A DNA stretch of 19,022 nucleotides from Ruminococcaceae bacterium UBA7217 (GCA_002490425.1 DKTZ01000011.1:75813-94834), one strand, 5' to 3'. Numbered from the stretch's first letter, positions 6,651 through 13,097 are shown. Translations and numbers: made by a program. Notes: a model not told the origin generated them from the sequence alone.

Positions 6651-8390
6651 ATGGGTAATGTAAATATTAAAATCAACGGCATGTCCTTAAGCGTGCCTGC
6701 GGGTATTTCAATTCTTGAAGCTGCAAGATATGCAGGTATTGAAATTCCGACCCTTTGCTACTTAAAGGGCATAAATGAAATCGGCGCTTGCCGTATTTGT
6801 ATGGTAGAGGTTGTAGGTGCAAGAAGCCTTGTTTCTGCCTGCGTATTCCCCGTTAACGAGGGAATGGAAATCTTCACAAATTCCGAAAAGGTTCGCCATT
6901 CACGCAAAACAACTCTTGAGCTTATTCTTTCAACTCACGATAAGAGCTGTCTTTCATGTGTCAGAAGCGGGACCTGCGAGCTTCAGAAGCTTTGTAAGGA
7001 GTTTGGAGTTGACAATCCAAATTATTATCAGGGCGAGGTTGTTAAATATAACTTTGACGACTCTGCCGCTCATATGATAAGAGATAACAACAAGTGTATT
7101 CTTTGCCGCCGTTGTATTGCCGCTTGCGACCAGCAGGGTATTTCGGTAATCGGCGCAAATGCACGCGGATTTGACACTCACATTTCATCTGCATTTGACA
7201 AAGATTTGGCGGATGTTTCCTGCATTTCCTGCGGTCAGTGTATTGTTAACTGCCCGACAGGCGCAATTGTTGAAAAGGACGATACAGATAAGGTTCTTGC
7301 CGCTATCAATGACCCCGAAAAGTTTGTTATTGTAAATACTGCTCCCTCAATCCGTGCAACACTCGGTGAGGCTTTCGGTATGCATATCGGTACAAATGTT
7401 GAGGGCAAAATGGTTGCAGCTCTTCGCAGACTCGGCTTTGACAAGGTATTCGACACCGACTTTGCGGCTGACCTTACAATTATGGAAGAGGCAAACGAGC
7501 TTGTAGAGCGTGTAAAGAACGGCGGTGTTCTGCCGATGATTACATCTTGCTCACCCGGTTGGATTAAGTATTGCGAGCATTATTATCCCGAGCTTATTCC
7601 GCACCTTTCAACATGTAAATCACCTCAGCAGATGTTCGGCGCTACAATGAAGACTTACTATGCTGAGAAGATGGGCATTGATCCGAAGAATATGGTTGTT
7701 GTCGGCATTATGCCCTGCACAGCCAAGAAATTTGAGACAAAGAGACCCAATCAGGCGGCTTCGGGTTACCCCGATGTTGATATTGCACTCACAACCCGTG
7801 AGCTTGCAAGAATGATTGAGAGCGCAGGAATTTTCTTCAAGCACCTTCCCGATGAAGAGTTTGACAATCCGTTCGGCGAGTCAACAGGTGCAGCTACCAT
7901 TTTCGGCGCAACAGGCGGCGTTATGGAAGCGGCTCTTCGTACTGCTGTTAAGATGATTACGGGCGAGGAGGCTCCGTCACCCGACTTCGAGGCAGTCAGA
8001 GGTATGGAAAATATTAAGGAAGCCGATTACAAGGTTGGCGACCTTGATGTTAAGGTTGCAGTTGCAAGCGGCACAAAGAACGCAAAAGAGATTATGGAAA
8101 AAATCAAGAAGGGCGACAGTAATTACCTCTTCGTTGAGATAATGGGTTGTCCCGGCGGCTGTATTAACGGCGGCGGTCAGCCGATTCAGCATGCGGTTGT
8201 TCACAACTTCATTGACCTTAAGGCGAGAAGAGCACAGGTTCTTTATGATGCTGATAAGGCAAACAAGAAGAGAATGTCACATGAAAACTCCGCAATTAAG
8301 GAGCTTTACGACACATATCTCGAAAAGCCCGGCAGCCATAAGGCTCACGAAATTTTGCATACATCTTATACTCCCAGAAAGAAATATTGA
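6651..8390 (+). CDS. hndD: Catalytic [FeFe] hydrogenase subunit HydA/HndD
   Basis: The 579-residue H2-producing or H2-oxidising subunit has the M3 layout: a plant-type [2Fe-2S] domain (C36, C47, C50, C64), the His-ligated [4Fe-4S] motif (H96, C100, C103, C109), two ferredoxin motifs (CILCRRCIAAC and CISCGQCIVNC, about 145-205), then the H-cluster domain. Its L1, L2 and L3 motifs are TSCSPGW (about 300), MPCTAKKFE (about 354) and MGCPGGCINGGGQP (about 498-511). The C-terminal small-subunit-like region ends in SHENSAIKELY and AHEILH. L1 has TSCSP where monomeric hydrogenases have TSCCP, a variant I associate with NAD-linked bifurcating enzymes. With HndA and HndC it should couple ferredoxin and NAD(H) to H2. 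AAGGAG sits just before the ATG. It is the last operon gene, followed by a terminator. Confidence 0.97.
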   Translation: MGNVNIKINGMSLSVPAGISILEAARYAGIEIPTLCYLKGINEIGACRICMVEVVGARSLVSACVFPVNEGMEIFTNSEKVRHSRKTTLELILSTHDKSCLSCVRSGTCELQKLCKEFGVDNPNYYQGEVVKYNFDDSAAHMIRDNNKCILCRRCIAACDQQGISVIGANARGFDTHISSAFDKDLADVSCISCGQCIVNCPTGAIVEKDDTDKVLAAINDPEKFVIVNTAPSIRATLGEAFGMHIGTNVEGKMVAALRRLGFDKVFDTDFAADLTIMEEANELVERVKNGGVLPMITSCSPGWIKYCEHYYPELIPHLSTCKSPQQMFGATMKTYYAEKMGIDPKNMVVVGIMPCTAKKFETKRPNQAASGYPDVDIALTTRELARMIESAGIFFKHLPDEEFDNPFGESTGAATIFGATGGVMEAALRTAVKMITGEEAPSPDFEAVRGMENIKEADYKVGDLDVKVAVASGTKNAKEIMEKIKKGDSNYLFVEIMGCPGGCINGGGQPIQHAVVHNFIDLKARRAQVLYDADKANKKRMSHENSAIKELYDTYLEKPGSHKAHEILHTSYTPRKKY

Positions 8391-8403
8391 TTTTATAAAC
8401 AAT

Positions 8404-8440
8404 TTGAGCCGAGGGGATTTCCTCTTGGCTCAATGTTTAT
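8404..8440 (+). terminator. Rho-independent terminator after the hydrogenase operon
   Basis: TTGAGCCGAGG at 8404-8414 pairs with CCTCTTGGCTCAA at 8421-8433 (with a wobble and slight offset) around a short loop, followed by TGTTTATT. It lies 13 bases after the hndD stop and would separate the hydrogenase operon from the lipoprotein gene. The T tract is short, so some read-through is likely. Confidence 0.75.
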
Positions 8441-8458
8441 TGGGGCAGTGTAAAAAAA

Positions 8459-8511
8459 TGAAAAAGGAAGTTGTAAAGCGAATGTGCTTTACAGTGCGGC
8501 GAATTAAATGA
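8459..8511 (+). CDS. Possible 17-codon leader ORF upstream of mltG
   Basis: An ATG at 8459 opens a 17-residue basic peptide (MKKEVVKRMCFTVRRIK) whose TGA overlaps the ATG of the next gene as ATGA. A weak GGGG at 8443-8446 is the only candidate ribosome binding site. The downstream gene has no good Shine-Dalgarno of its own, so coupling through this small ORF is plausible. It also holds the hairpin at 8472-8493. It may equally be a chance ORF. Confidence 0.3.
8472..8493 (+). promoter_or_regulatory. Hairpin just upstream of the mltG start
   Basis: TGTAAAGC at 8472-8479 and GCTTTACA at 8486-8493 form a perfect 8-bp stem with a 6-base loop. There is no T tract, so it is not a terminator. It lies between the purine-rich AAGGAAG at 8464-8470 and the start codon at 8508. 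If formed in the mRNA it would bring the AAGGAAG close to the start codon, which could help or gate translation. Confidence 0.4.
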
Positions 8512-9440
8512 AAAAAATACTTTCAGTTTTTTTATGTATCACAGTCTTATTCGGTTTTGCTTCCTGCGGCAAAAAGAAAGACGAAAATATAGCTGACTCA
8601 AATATGAATACAACAAAAAAATCAGCAATTTCACAGAATAATCCGTCAGAAAACACATCAAACAGCTCGGAGGGTAATACATCGGGCGTGTCTTCGGCAC
8701 AAAATCAGGTTGAAAAAGTTAAAATTACAATCCCTGAGGGCTATACTCTTTTGAGGATTTCGTGGCTTTTAGAGGAAAAAGGACTCTGTAAATCAGATGA
8801 TTTTGTAAATGCGGCGCAGACAGCGAAGGATTGGCTCGATATTTCTGAATATCCTTTTTTGAAGGATGCGTTTAATGCAAAAAATGTGTGTTTTTACCTT
8901 GAAGGCTATATTTTTCCGTTGACCTACGAAATTCCAAAGGGAACGGACGTTAAATCAATCATAAAAATGTTCCTGAACGGTGCAAAGGCTCGTTTTAATT
9001 CCGATTTTATGGCGAATGTTCAAAACAGCGGATATAATGTTCACGAGATTCTGACTATTGCGTCAATTGTTGAGAAGGAAGCATGCACGGATGAGCAAAG
9101 ACCTATGGTTGCCTCAGTGCTTTACAACAGACTTAAAGCTAAAATGCCTTTCCAATGTGATGTGTGCATAAATTACTGTGAGGGTGTAATCAAAATAGAA
9201 TATCCGGACAAATTCCCGACAATAAAGGAATATTATAATTCAAAGAATGCAGGTTTGCTTGCAGGGCCGATTTGCAACCCAGGTATGAAATCAATAAATG
9301 CCGCATTAAGTCCTGCGAAAACCGATTATCTTTACTTTATAATCGGTACTGTTCCGCCTTATGAAGCGCATTATTCAAAAACCTATGAAGAGCACGACGC
9401 TTTTTGGCAGGCGAACAAGGACAGACTGACAGGTAAATAA
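8508..9440 (+). CDS. mltG: MltG/YceG-like endolytic murein transglycosylase, predicted lipoprotein
   Basis: A 310-residue envelope protein. Residues 1-20 form a signal peptide ending in a lipobox-like FASC, so it is probably a lipoprotein anchored at C20 rather than by the usual transmembrane helix of MltG. A Ser/Asn/Thr-rich linker follows (about 25-70), then a LysM-like subdomain (ITIPEGYTLLRISWLL) and the YceG catalytic region. The latter contains IASIVEKEA (about 182-190) with the catalytic-type glutamate, RPMVASVLYNRLKAKMPFQCD, GPICNPGMKSINAALSP and DYLYFIIG. The usual DPTV..Y segment reads DVCINYC and the YNTY..GLPPGPI segment is YNSKNAGLLAGPI, so this is a divergent member. MltG cuts nascent glycan strands and helps set their length. 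No strong ribosome binding site precedes the ATG. Unrelated in function to the operon upstream. Confidence 0.88.
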   Translation: MKKILSVFLCITVLFGFASCGKKKDENIADSNMNTTKKSAISQNNPSENTSNSSEGNTSGVSSAQNQVEKVKITIPEGYTLLRISWLLEEKGLCKSDDFVNAAQTAKDWLDISEYPFLKDAFNAKNVCFYLEGYIFPLTYEIPKGTDVKSIIKMFLNGAKARFNSDFMANVQNSGYNVHEILTIASIVEKEACTDEQRPMVASVLYNRLKAKMPFQCDVCINYCEGVIKIEYPDKFPTIKEYYNSKNAGLLAGPICNPGMKSINAALSPAKTDYLYFIIGTVPPYEAHYSKTYEEHDAFWQANKDRLTGK

Positions 9441-9446
9441 ATCAAA

Positions 9447-9490
9447 AAACAGCGGGTATTCGTGATTCGGATATTCGCTGTTTGTGTATT
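9447..9490 (+). terminator. Terminator hairpin after mltG
   Basis: AAACAGCG at 9447-9454 pairs perfectly with CGCTGTTT at 9476-9483, and the inner eight positions also pair, with three wobbles, giving a stem of about 16 bp around TGATT. The following bases are TGTATT, a weak T tract. It starts seven bases after the mltG stop. Confidence 0.75.
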
Positions 9491-9521
9491 GCAGACTGTG
9501 CAAAAAAACTTAATAAATCAG

Positions 9522-9605
9522 TATTCTACGATTCATAGGTTGATGTTTTATATGTTATTCGGTATAATTTTACCGAGGTGATATTATGGATACCGTAAAA
9601 ATCGG
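9522..9605 (+). repeat. Left copy of 84-bp direct repeat (promoter and start of an XRE gene)
   Basis: These 84 bases match 11957-12040 with two differences only (C for T at the fourth base of the CTATGA dyad arm, and C for T just before the ribosome binding site). The copy includes TTGATG at 9540-9545, a 17-base spacer, TATAAT at 9563-9568, GAGGTG and the first seven codons of the regulator. Weaker similarity continues to about 9640. Confidence 0.93.
9540..9568 (+). promoter_or_regulatory. Promoter of the truncated XRE remnant
   Basis: TTGATG at 9540-9545 and a perfect TATAAT at 9563-9568 with 17-base spacing; identical to the promoter of the intact regulator at 12021. It would drive a short transcript through the remnant ORF to the hairpins at 9675 and 9715. 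Confidence 0.7.
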
Positions 9606-9690
9606 CGCCGTTATAAAGTTAAAGAGAAACAGCCTGAATACAAGGCGCTGTATGAACGGCTTCAAAAAAATGAACCCTAAATTCGGATAG
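9586..9690 (+). pseudogene. Truncated XRE-regulator remnant (34 codons)
   Basis: The ORF begins MDTVKIGAVIK, matching the MDTVKIGSFIK start of the intact regulator at 12021, with promoter and ribosome binding site preserved. Similarity lasts to the codons for R..LN (about 9640), then stops just where the helix-turn-helix should begin, and the frame ends at 9690. The rest of the gene is missing. In another frame the same DNA ends in KALYERLQKNEP and a TAA at 9678-9680, which looks like the natural C-terminus of a different protein. The feature is therefore probably a scar of a duplication followed by deletion. Whether the 34-residue peptide is made is unknown. Confidence 0.75.
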
Positions 9691-9704
9691 AATTTAGGGC
9701 TTTT
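9675..9704 (+). terminator. Terminator hairpin inside the remnant
   Basis: CCCTAAATTC (9675-9684) and GAATTTAGGG (9690-9699) form a perfect 10-bp stem around GGATA, followed by CTTTT. The stem contains the TAA that ends the alternative reading frame, as expected if it was the terminator of a lost gene. Confidence 0.7.
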
Positions 9705-9714
9705 AGAAAAGCTT

Positions 9715-9750
9715 AGTGGGAGCAAATCATTTGCTCCCACTGTTATTTTT
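9715..9750 (+). terminator. Strong, probably bidirectional terminator
   Basis: AGTGGGAGCAAA (9715-9726) and TTTGCTCCCACT (9730-9741) form a perfect 12-bp stem with a three-base loop, followed by GTTATTTTT on the plus strand. On the minus strand the stem is followed by AAGCTTTTC. It lies 25-60 bases past the stop of the minus-strand membrane-protein gene and probably ends that transcript as well as plus-strand read-through. Confidence 0.85.
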
Positions 9751-9775
9751 GTACTTATTGCTTGAAAGCGTTTCT

Positions 9776-11287
9776 TTATTCTGTAATTACCTCTTCGGGA
9801 TGAATAAGAAACTGCTCCTGAATTACAGTAAATGCATTAGATGAATTAAAAAAATAATCACTCATAGCATATTCCATAGCGGTAACAGACGGATACGGGA
9901 ACGGGAAACTTTGATGAACATAATTACAATAACTGCAAATAACCATATCCGTGTTCATTACATTCATTGAATAAGCTACATATCCACGTTGTTTTTCGCT
10001 GTTCTTAGGAATAGAAAAAGTTGCAAAAATATCGTTGCGCATATTGCTGCCGAAAAAGACACTCTCTTTCGTGTAGGTTTTTGTCCCGATATAATCATAA
10101 TCAGAGGTAAATGTTTTTCCGTTTATGTCATACAGTACACGCCCGGTTGCCTTTGTGTCAGGGTAGTAGTAATTATCTGAAAAGGGCGGTTGTATTTGGA
10201 CGGCCTCTGTACCGAAAAAATTGTGCTTTCCGGTCCAGAAAAAATGGTGGAACATCATCCAGCTGTCTTGTTCCGCAGAAATCCGTACACCGATTGAGGT
10301 AATACATAAATTACGTGCAGAAGAATCACTTTCGGCACTGCTGTCTGTCAGTTTATCCGCTGTTTTCGCTAAGCCGCAAATTACTTTGCTGTCGGATTTT
10401 TCTACAATAACTTGTGAAGCGCCCTCGCAGGCTTTAATATCTTCAGCATTGATATCATTCAGAATATTTTCAGGAAATCCGAGGAAAATTAAGTCAGATT
10501 TAATATTTTGAATACTTTCGTGTTCTGTTTTTTCCTGTGGTATCCATTCCATTGGATAGCTGTTTCCAAACGTATATCCGCAGACGAGACCGATAATTAG
10601 AACGGCAACAATGGGAATTACAATATAACGGTCTGTAATTTTTATCGGCTTGCTGCAAATTACATATCCTGTTTCGTTAATATCTTTGGAAAGCTTATAT
10701 AAGCTTCGGATTATAAAAATATATCCGATTATAATTGCAATGGGAATAAAAAATCCCTCAAATTCCGCTAAAGCGAGATAATATATAATTACCGAAATAA
10801 TAATAAGCATAAATGCGCCGCCTGCATGGGCAGGGAGTGCAGATTTTTTTTGAACAGCCAAAATGGCGCGCCAAAGACAAAAATATTCAATAACGGAAAG
10901 ACTGACGGATATAAATGTTACTGCGGCGCCTGCTGAGGAGCTGTGGTATGCGTTTTGAATGATTGTTGAATTGAGTATCAAATCCGAAAAGCGGAATACA
11001 GCGATTATTGCAGAAAGAAAACAACAGGCTTTAAACCATTTGTTTTCATATTTTAATACTCGGAAGCCGAGTAGCTTTAAAATTGTGCCGACAGTCGGAA
11101 GAACGTAGTTAAGACACCAAAAATTAAGCGTAATTGTTTCCAGAGCCAAGCCGGTTAAAACTCTGTTCATAGATTTTTTCCACGGCGTAACCTCTGAAAC
11201 AACAGTTACTGACGGCTCAGGAACGATTTGTACAAGTGTTTTTTCAAAGCTTTCGTCATTTGATTTCTGCCATTCATAATTATTCAT
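9776..11287 (-). CDS. Polytopic membrane protein paired with an ECF sigma factor (candidate anti-sigma/sensor)
   Basis: A 503-residue protein I cannot assign to a named family. The first 40 residues or so are polar and probably cytoplasmic. About six or seven hydrophobic segments follow between residues 42 and 255 (for example the stretches containing LALETITLNFW, CCFLSAIIAVF, FMLIIISVIIYYLAL, IAIIIGYIFII and IPIVAVLIIGLVCGY). A soluble C-terminal domain of about 245 residues follows, probably outside the cell, with an LGFPENILNDINAEDIKACEGA stretch near its start. No zinc-binding HxxxCxxC anti-sigma motif is seen. The start is the ATG at 11287, six bases after GGAGGTG; it overlaps the end of the sigma-factor gene by eight bases. 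This coupling makes a regulatory partnership with the sigma factor likely, but that is inference from context. Confidence 0.75.
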   Translation of the reverse strand: MNNYEWQKSNDESFEKTLVQIVPEPSVTVVSEVTPWKKSMNRVLTGLALETITLNFWCLNYVLPTVGTILKLLGFRVLKYENKWFKACCFLSAIIAVFRFSDLILNSTIIQNAYHSSSAGAAVTFISVSLSVIEYFCLWRAILAVQKKSALPAHAGGAFMLIIISVIIYYLALAEFEGFFIPIAIIIGYIFIIRSLYKLSKDINETGYVICSKPIKITDRYIVIPIVAVLIIGLVCGYTFGNSYPMEWIPQEKTEHESIQNIKSDLIFLGFPENILNDINAEDIKACEGASQVIVEKSDSKVICGLAKTADKLTDSSAESDSSARNLCITSIGVRISAEQDSWMMFHHFFWTGKHNFFGTEAVQIQPPFSDNYYYPDTKATGRVLYDINGKTFTSDYDYIGTKTYTKESVFFGSNMRNDIFATFSIPKNSEKQRGYVAYSMNVMNTDMVICSYCNYVHQSFPFPYPSVTAMEYAMSDYFFNSSNAFTVIQEQFLIHPEEVITE

Positions 11288-11822
11288 TATTTTCACCTCC
11301 GAGAATTTTACGCAGTTTTATTTTTAAACGGTAGAGCTTTCCTTCAACCGCTCTCTCCGTCATACCTGTTTCCGAGGCTATCTGGGCAATTGATTGGAGA
11401 TAGTAATATTTTCGGTAGAATAAAAGTTTTTCCTTTGATGACAGCTTAAGTAAAGCTTTATTAAGCTCTGCCTGCTTTTCACGCCGAATAACCTCGTCCT
11501 CAGGAGAGGGTTCATTTGACGGAATACTGCTGTTGATTTCTTCATCATTGTGATAATGCAAGGCTTTTCTTTTATAGTTTAAGGCAGTGTTTCGTGAAAT
11601 TGTCGTAATCCATACGCTAAGGCTTCCACGGGCGGAGTCGTATGTGTCAATTTTATTCCATATTCGTATAGAAATCTCAGACAGACAGTCCTCACGGTCT
11701 TGAAAATTAGGCAAAATCGGTGCAATTATATATTTTATCAGCGGTTCGTAGTGCTTTATTAATTCACTTAGTCCGATTTCGTTTTTCTGAATAAGCAAAT
11801 CAATTATTTCCTGTTCTTTCAC
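11280..11822 (-). CDS. ECF-type RNA polymerase sigma factor (sigma-70 family)
   Basis: A 180-residue two-domain sigma factor. Region 2 spans about residues 12-80 (YEPLIKYIIAPIL, then DREDCLSEISIRIWNKI, then SLSVWITTISRNTALNYKRK). Region 4 spans about 115-175 (LLKLSSKEKLLFYRKYYYL, IAQIASETGMTERAVEGKLYRLKIKLRK) with the helix-turn-helix. A short acidic linker lies between. GTG at 11822 is chosen over the in-frame ATG at 11885, since AAAGGGGCGG precedes the GTG at proper spacing and the longer version would place the -10 box inside the gene. It overlaps the membrane-protein gene downstream by eight bases. ECF factors are normally held inactive by a cotranscribed membrane partner and often drive their own promoter. 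Targets are not evident here. Confidence 0.9.
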   Translation of the reverse strand: MKEQEIIDLLIQKNEIGLSELIKHYEPLIKYIIAPILPNFQDREDCLSEISIRIWNKIDTYDSARGSLSVWITTISRNTALNYKRKALHYHNDEEINSSIPSNEPSPEDEVIRREKQAELNKALLKLSSKEKLLFYRKYYYLQSIAQIASETGMTERAVEGKLYRLKIKLRKILGGENNE

Positions 11823-11856
11823 GCAAACCGCCCCTTTCTTAATATCCTTCTGTTTA

Positions 11857-11862
11857 ATTATA
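11857..11862 (-). promoter_or_regulatory. Probable -10 element of the ECF sigma operon
   Basis: On the minus strand a perfect TATAAT occurs here, 35 bases before the GTG start. No convincing -35 lies 17 bases upstream, so an activator or the alternative sigma itself may be needed; the evidence is thin. Confidence 0.4.
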
Positions 11863-11892
11863 CACTCTTTTACGAAAAAACCCATACATTTT

Positions 11893-11964
11893 TATTCTAT
11901 TGTAAGGGTTTTGGACTTTTACGTGTATTCTATGTTAAAAAAGTGATGAAAAGTCATATTCTAT
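11893..11964. promoter_or_regulatory. Three spaced TATTCTAT repeats between divergent genes
   Basis: TATTCTAT occurs at 11893-11900, 11926-11933 and 11957-11964, all in the same direction, with starts 33 and 31 bases apart, about three helical turns. They fill the gap between the ECF operon and the XRE gene and could be a cooperative binding array for either regulator. The region is AT-rich, so chance cannot be excluded. Confidence 0.4.
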
Positions 11965-11973
11965 GATTCATAG
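11961..11973. promoter_or_regulatory. Operator-like dyad CTATGA-T-TCATAG
   Basis: Six-base arms in perfect inverted repeat around one base, ending one base before the -35 hexamer. This size and position suit a dimeric XRE repressor acting on its own promoter. The left repeat copy has CTACGA in one arm, so its dyad is broken. Confidence 0.5.
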
Positions 11974-11974
11974 G

Positions 11975-12003
11975 TTGATGTTTTATATGTTATTCGGTAT
12001 AAT
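11975..12003 (+). promoter_or_regulatory. Promoter of the XRE regulator gene
   Basis: TTGATG at 11975-11980, a 17-base spacer and a perfect TATAAT at 11998-12003. Transcription should start near 12010, which is where the GAGGTG ribosome binding site begins, so the mRNA leader would be only about 11 bases long. Confidence 0.75.
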
Positions 12004-12020
12004 TTTACTGAGGTGATATT

Positions 12021-13013
12021 ATGGATACCGTAAAAATCGGTTCTTTCATAAAGGAACAGAGAAGCGTCCTGAATATGACGCAAAAGGAGCTTGCGGAGAA
12101 AATCGGATGCACAGATAAAGCCATATCACGGTGGGAAACGGGAAAAGGTATGCCCGATTCATCCTTCTTAATTCCGCTTGCAAACATTTTTAATATAACA
12201 GTAAATGAATTGCTGACAGGGGAAAAAATATCGGAAGAAGTATTTTTGCAAAAGTCCGATGATAATTTGGTTAATGCTGTTAAGGGTATTGAGAAAACAG
12301 TAAAAAAAGGAAAAATTACAAAATATCTTTTGATTATAGCATTGATTTTTTGCGTTCTGTTAATTTCGTTGGTCGTTAAAAATTTTATCAAATCACAGAA
12401 TATTGATACTTATGAAGGAATATTTAACACTAACAACAGAATTGATGTAATGGAAATGTTGGTGGACTTAAATGAGCATACGCATTTTTTTACGAAAGAT
12501 ACAGTTTGTACCGATTATGAAATAGAGCTTAATAAGGCAGGGGATATGGTAAAGGCTGATATAAAGATGAATGATGAATTTACACACGAATATATAAATG
12601 TAATGTTATTTTCATCAGCCGAACAGCCCGACAGAATATCATACCGCATTGTGCGGCAAAGAGAGTTTGTTTCTGCCGAAGACGGAATATTGTTTACGGA
12701 TTTGTGCGATTTTTTAATTAAATCAGATATTGCGGAGAAAAGCAAAATATACAGTGATATTGAAGATTACGATACGATAAATGTAAGCGGAATGTCTACT
12801 TTATATTTTAATTTTGACGGTCAAAGTAATATATCCTTTGCAAGCCAGCATCTTTTTGACGGAGAATTAAAAAAGATACACAACGCGAAGGATATGAACG
12901 GAAAATATTATGAAATAGTTATCTCCACTCTTAATAAGTCAAGAAATGAAAGTGGCACAGTTTCCAGCGTTTGTGAAAGTGGCACAGCTTTCAGCGTTTA
13001 TATTGAAAGATAA
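12021..13013 (+). CDS. XRE-family HTH regulator with a single transmembrane anchor
   Basis: The 330-residue protein starts with an XRE/Cro-type helix-turn-helix (about residues 6-65; MTQKELAEKIGCTDKAISRW is the recognition core, followed by GMPDSSFLIPLANIFNITVNELLTGE). A charged linker (69-101) leads to one hydrophobic segment (about 102-119, YLLIIALIFCVLLISLVV). The remaining 210 residues would be outside the cell and resemble no family that I know. The layout suggests a membrane-bound, one-component regulator. The ATG at 12021 is fixed by GAGGTG five bases upstream. It is transcribed away from the ECF pair and shares the intergenic region with it. Its extreme 3' end has a 27-bp tandem duplication. 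Its promoter region is duplicated at 9522. Confidence 0.86.
   Translation: MDTVKIGSFIKEQRSVLNMTQKELAEKIGCTDKAISRWETGKGMPDSSFLIPLANIFNITVNELLTGEKISEEVFLQKSDDNLVNAVKGIEKTVKKGKITKYLLIIALIFCVLLISLVVKNFIKSQNIDTYEGIFNTNNRIDVMEMLVDLNEHTHFFTKDTVCTDYEIELNKAGDMVKADIKMNDEFTHEYINVMLFSSAEQPDRISYRIVRQREFVSAEDGILFTDLCDFLIKSDIAEKSKIYSDIEDYDTINVSGMSTLYFNFDGQSNISFASQHLFDGELKKIHNAKDMNGKYYEIVISTLNKSRNESGTVSSVCESGTAFSVYIER
12947..12999 (+). repeat. 27-bp tandem duplication at the 3' end of the XRE gene
   Basis: Two adjacent units, 12947-12972 and 12974-12999, share TGAAAGTGGCACAG, and the following dozen bases differ at two positions. The unit is nine codons, so the duplication is in frame and yields ESGTVSSVC then ESGTAFSVY. 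Confidence 0.85.
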
Positions 13014-13040
13014 AATTTAAAATGCATAAAACAGTAAAAA

Positions 13041-13068
13041 AACACGCCCGAGTTTCCTTGGGCGTGTT
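13041..13068. terminator. Bidirectional terminator between convergent XRE and PFOR genes
   Basis: AACACGCCCGAG pairs with CTTGGGCGTGTT (12 bp, one wobble) around TTTC. It is flanked by an A tract on the left, which reads as T on the minus strand, and TCGTTGTATTT on the right. It serves both converging transcripts. Confidence 0.85.
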
Positions 13069-13097
13069 CGTTGTATTTAATTGATATTACTAATCAA

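Larger units (their letters stand above)
11957..12040 (+). repeat. Right copy of 84-bp direct repeat
   Basis: It matches 9522-9605 with two differences and carries the promoter, ribosome binding site and first seven codons of the intact XRE regulator. The two copies are in the same orientation and enclose about 2.35 kb holding the ECF sigma gene and its membrane partner. Confidence 0.93.

Noticed and set aside
9447..9750. Several hairpins in a row considered as a CRISPR or repeat array.
   Set aside because: The stems differ in sequence and spacing; each is a separate terminator-like structure.
11823..11885. Longer ECF sigma ORF starting at 11885.
   Set aside because: It would put the TATAAT at 11857-11862 inside the gene, and the added N-terminus is unlike ECF factors; GTG at 11822 has a strong ribosome binding site.
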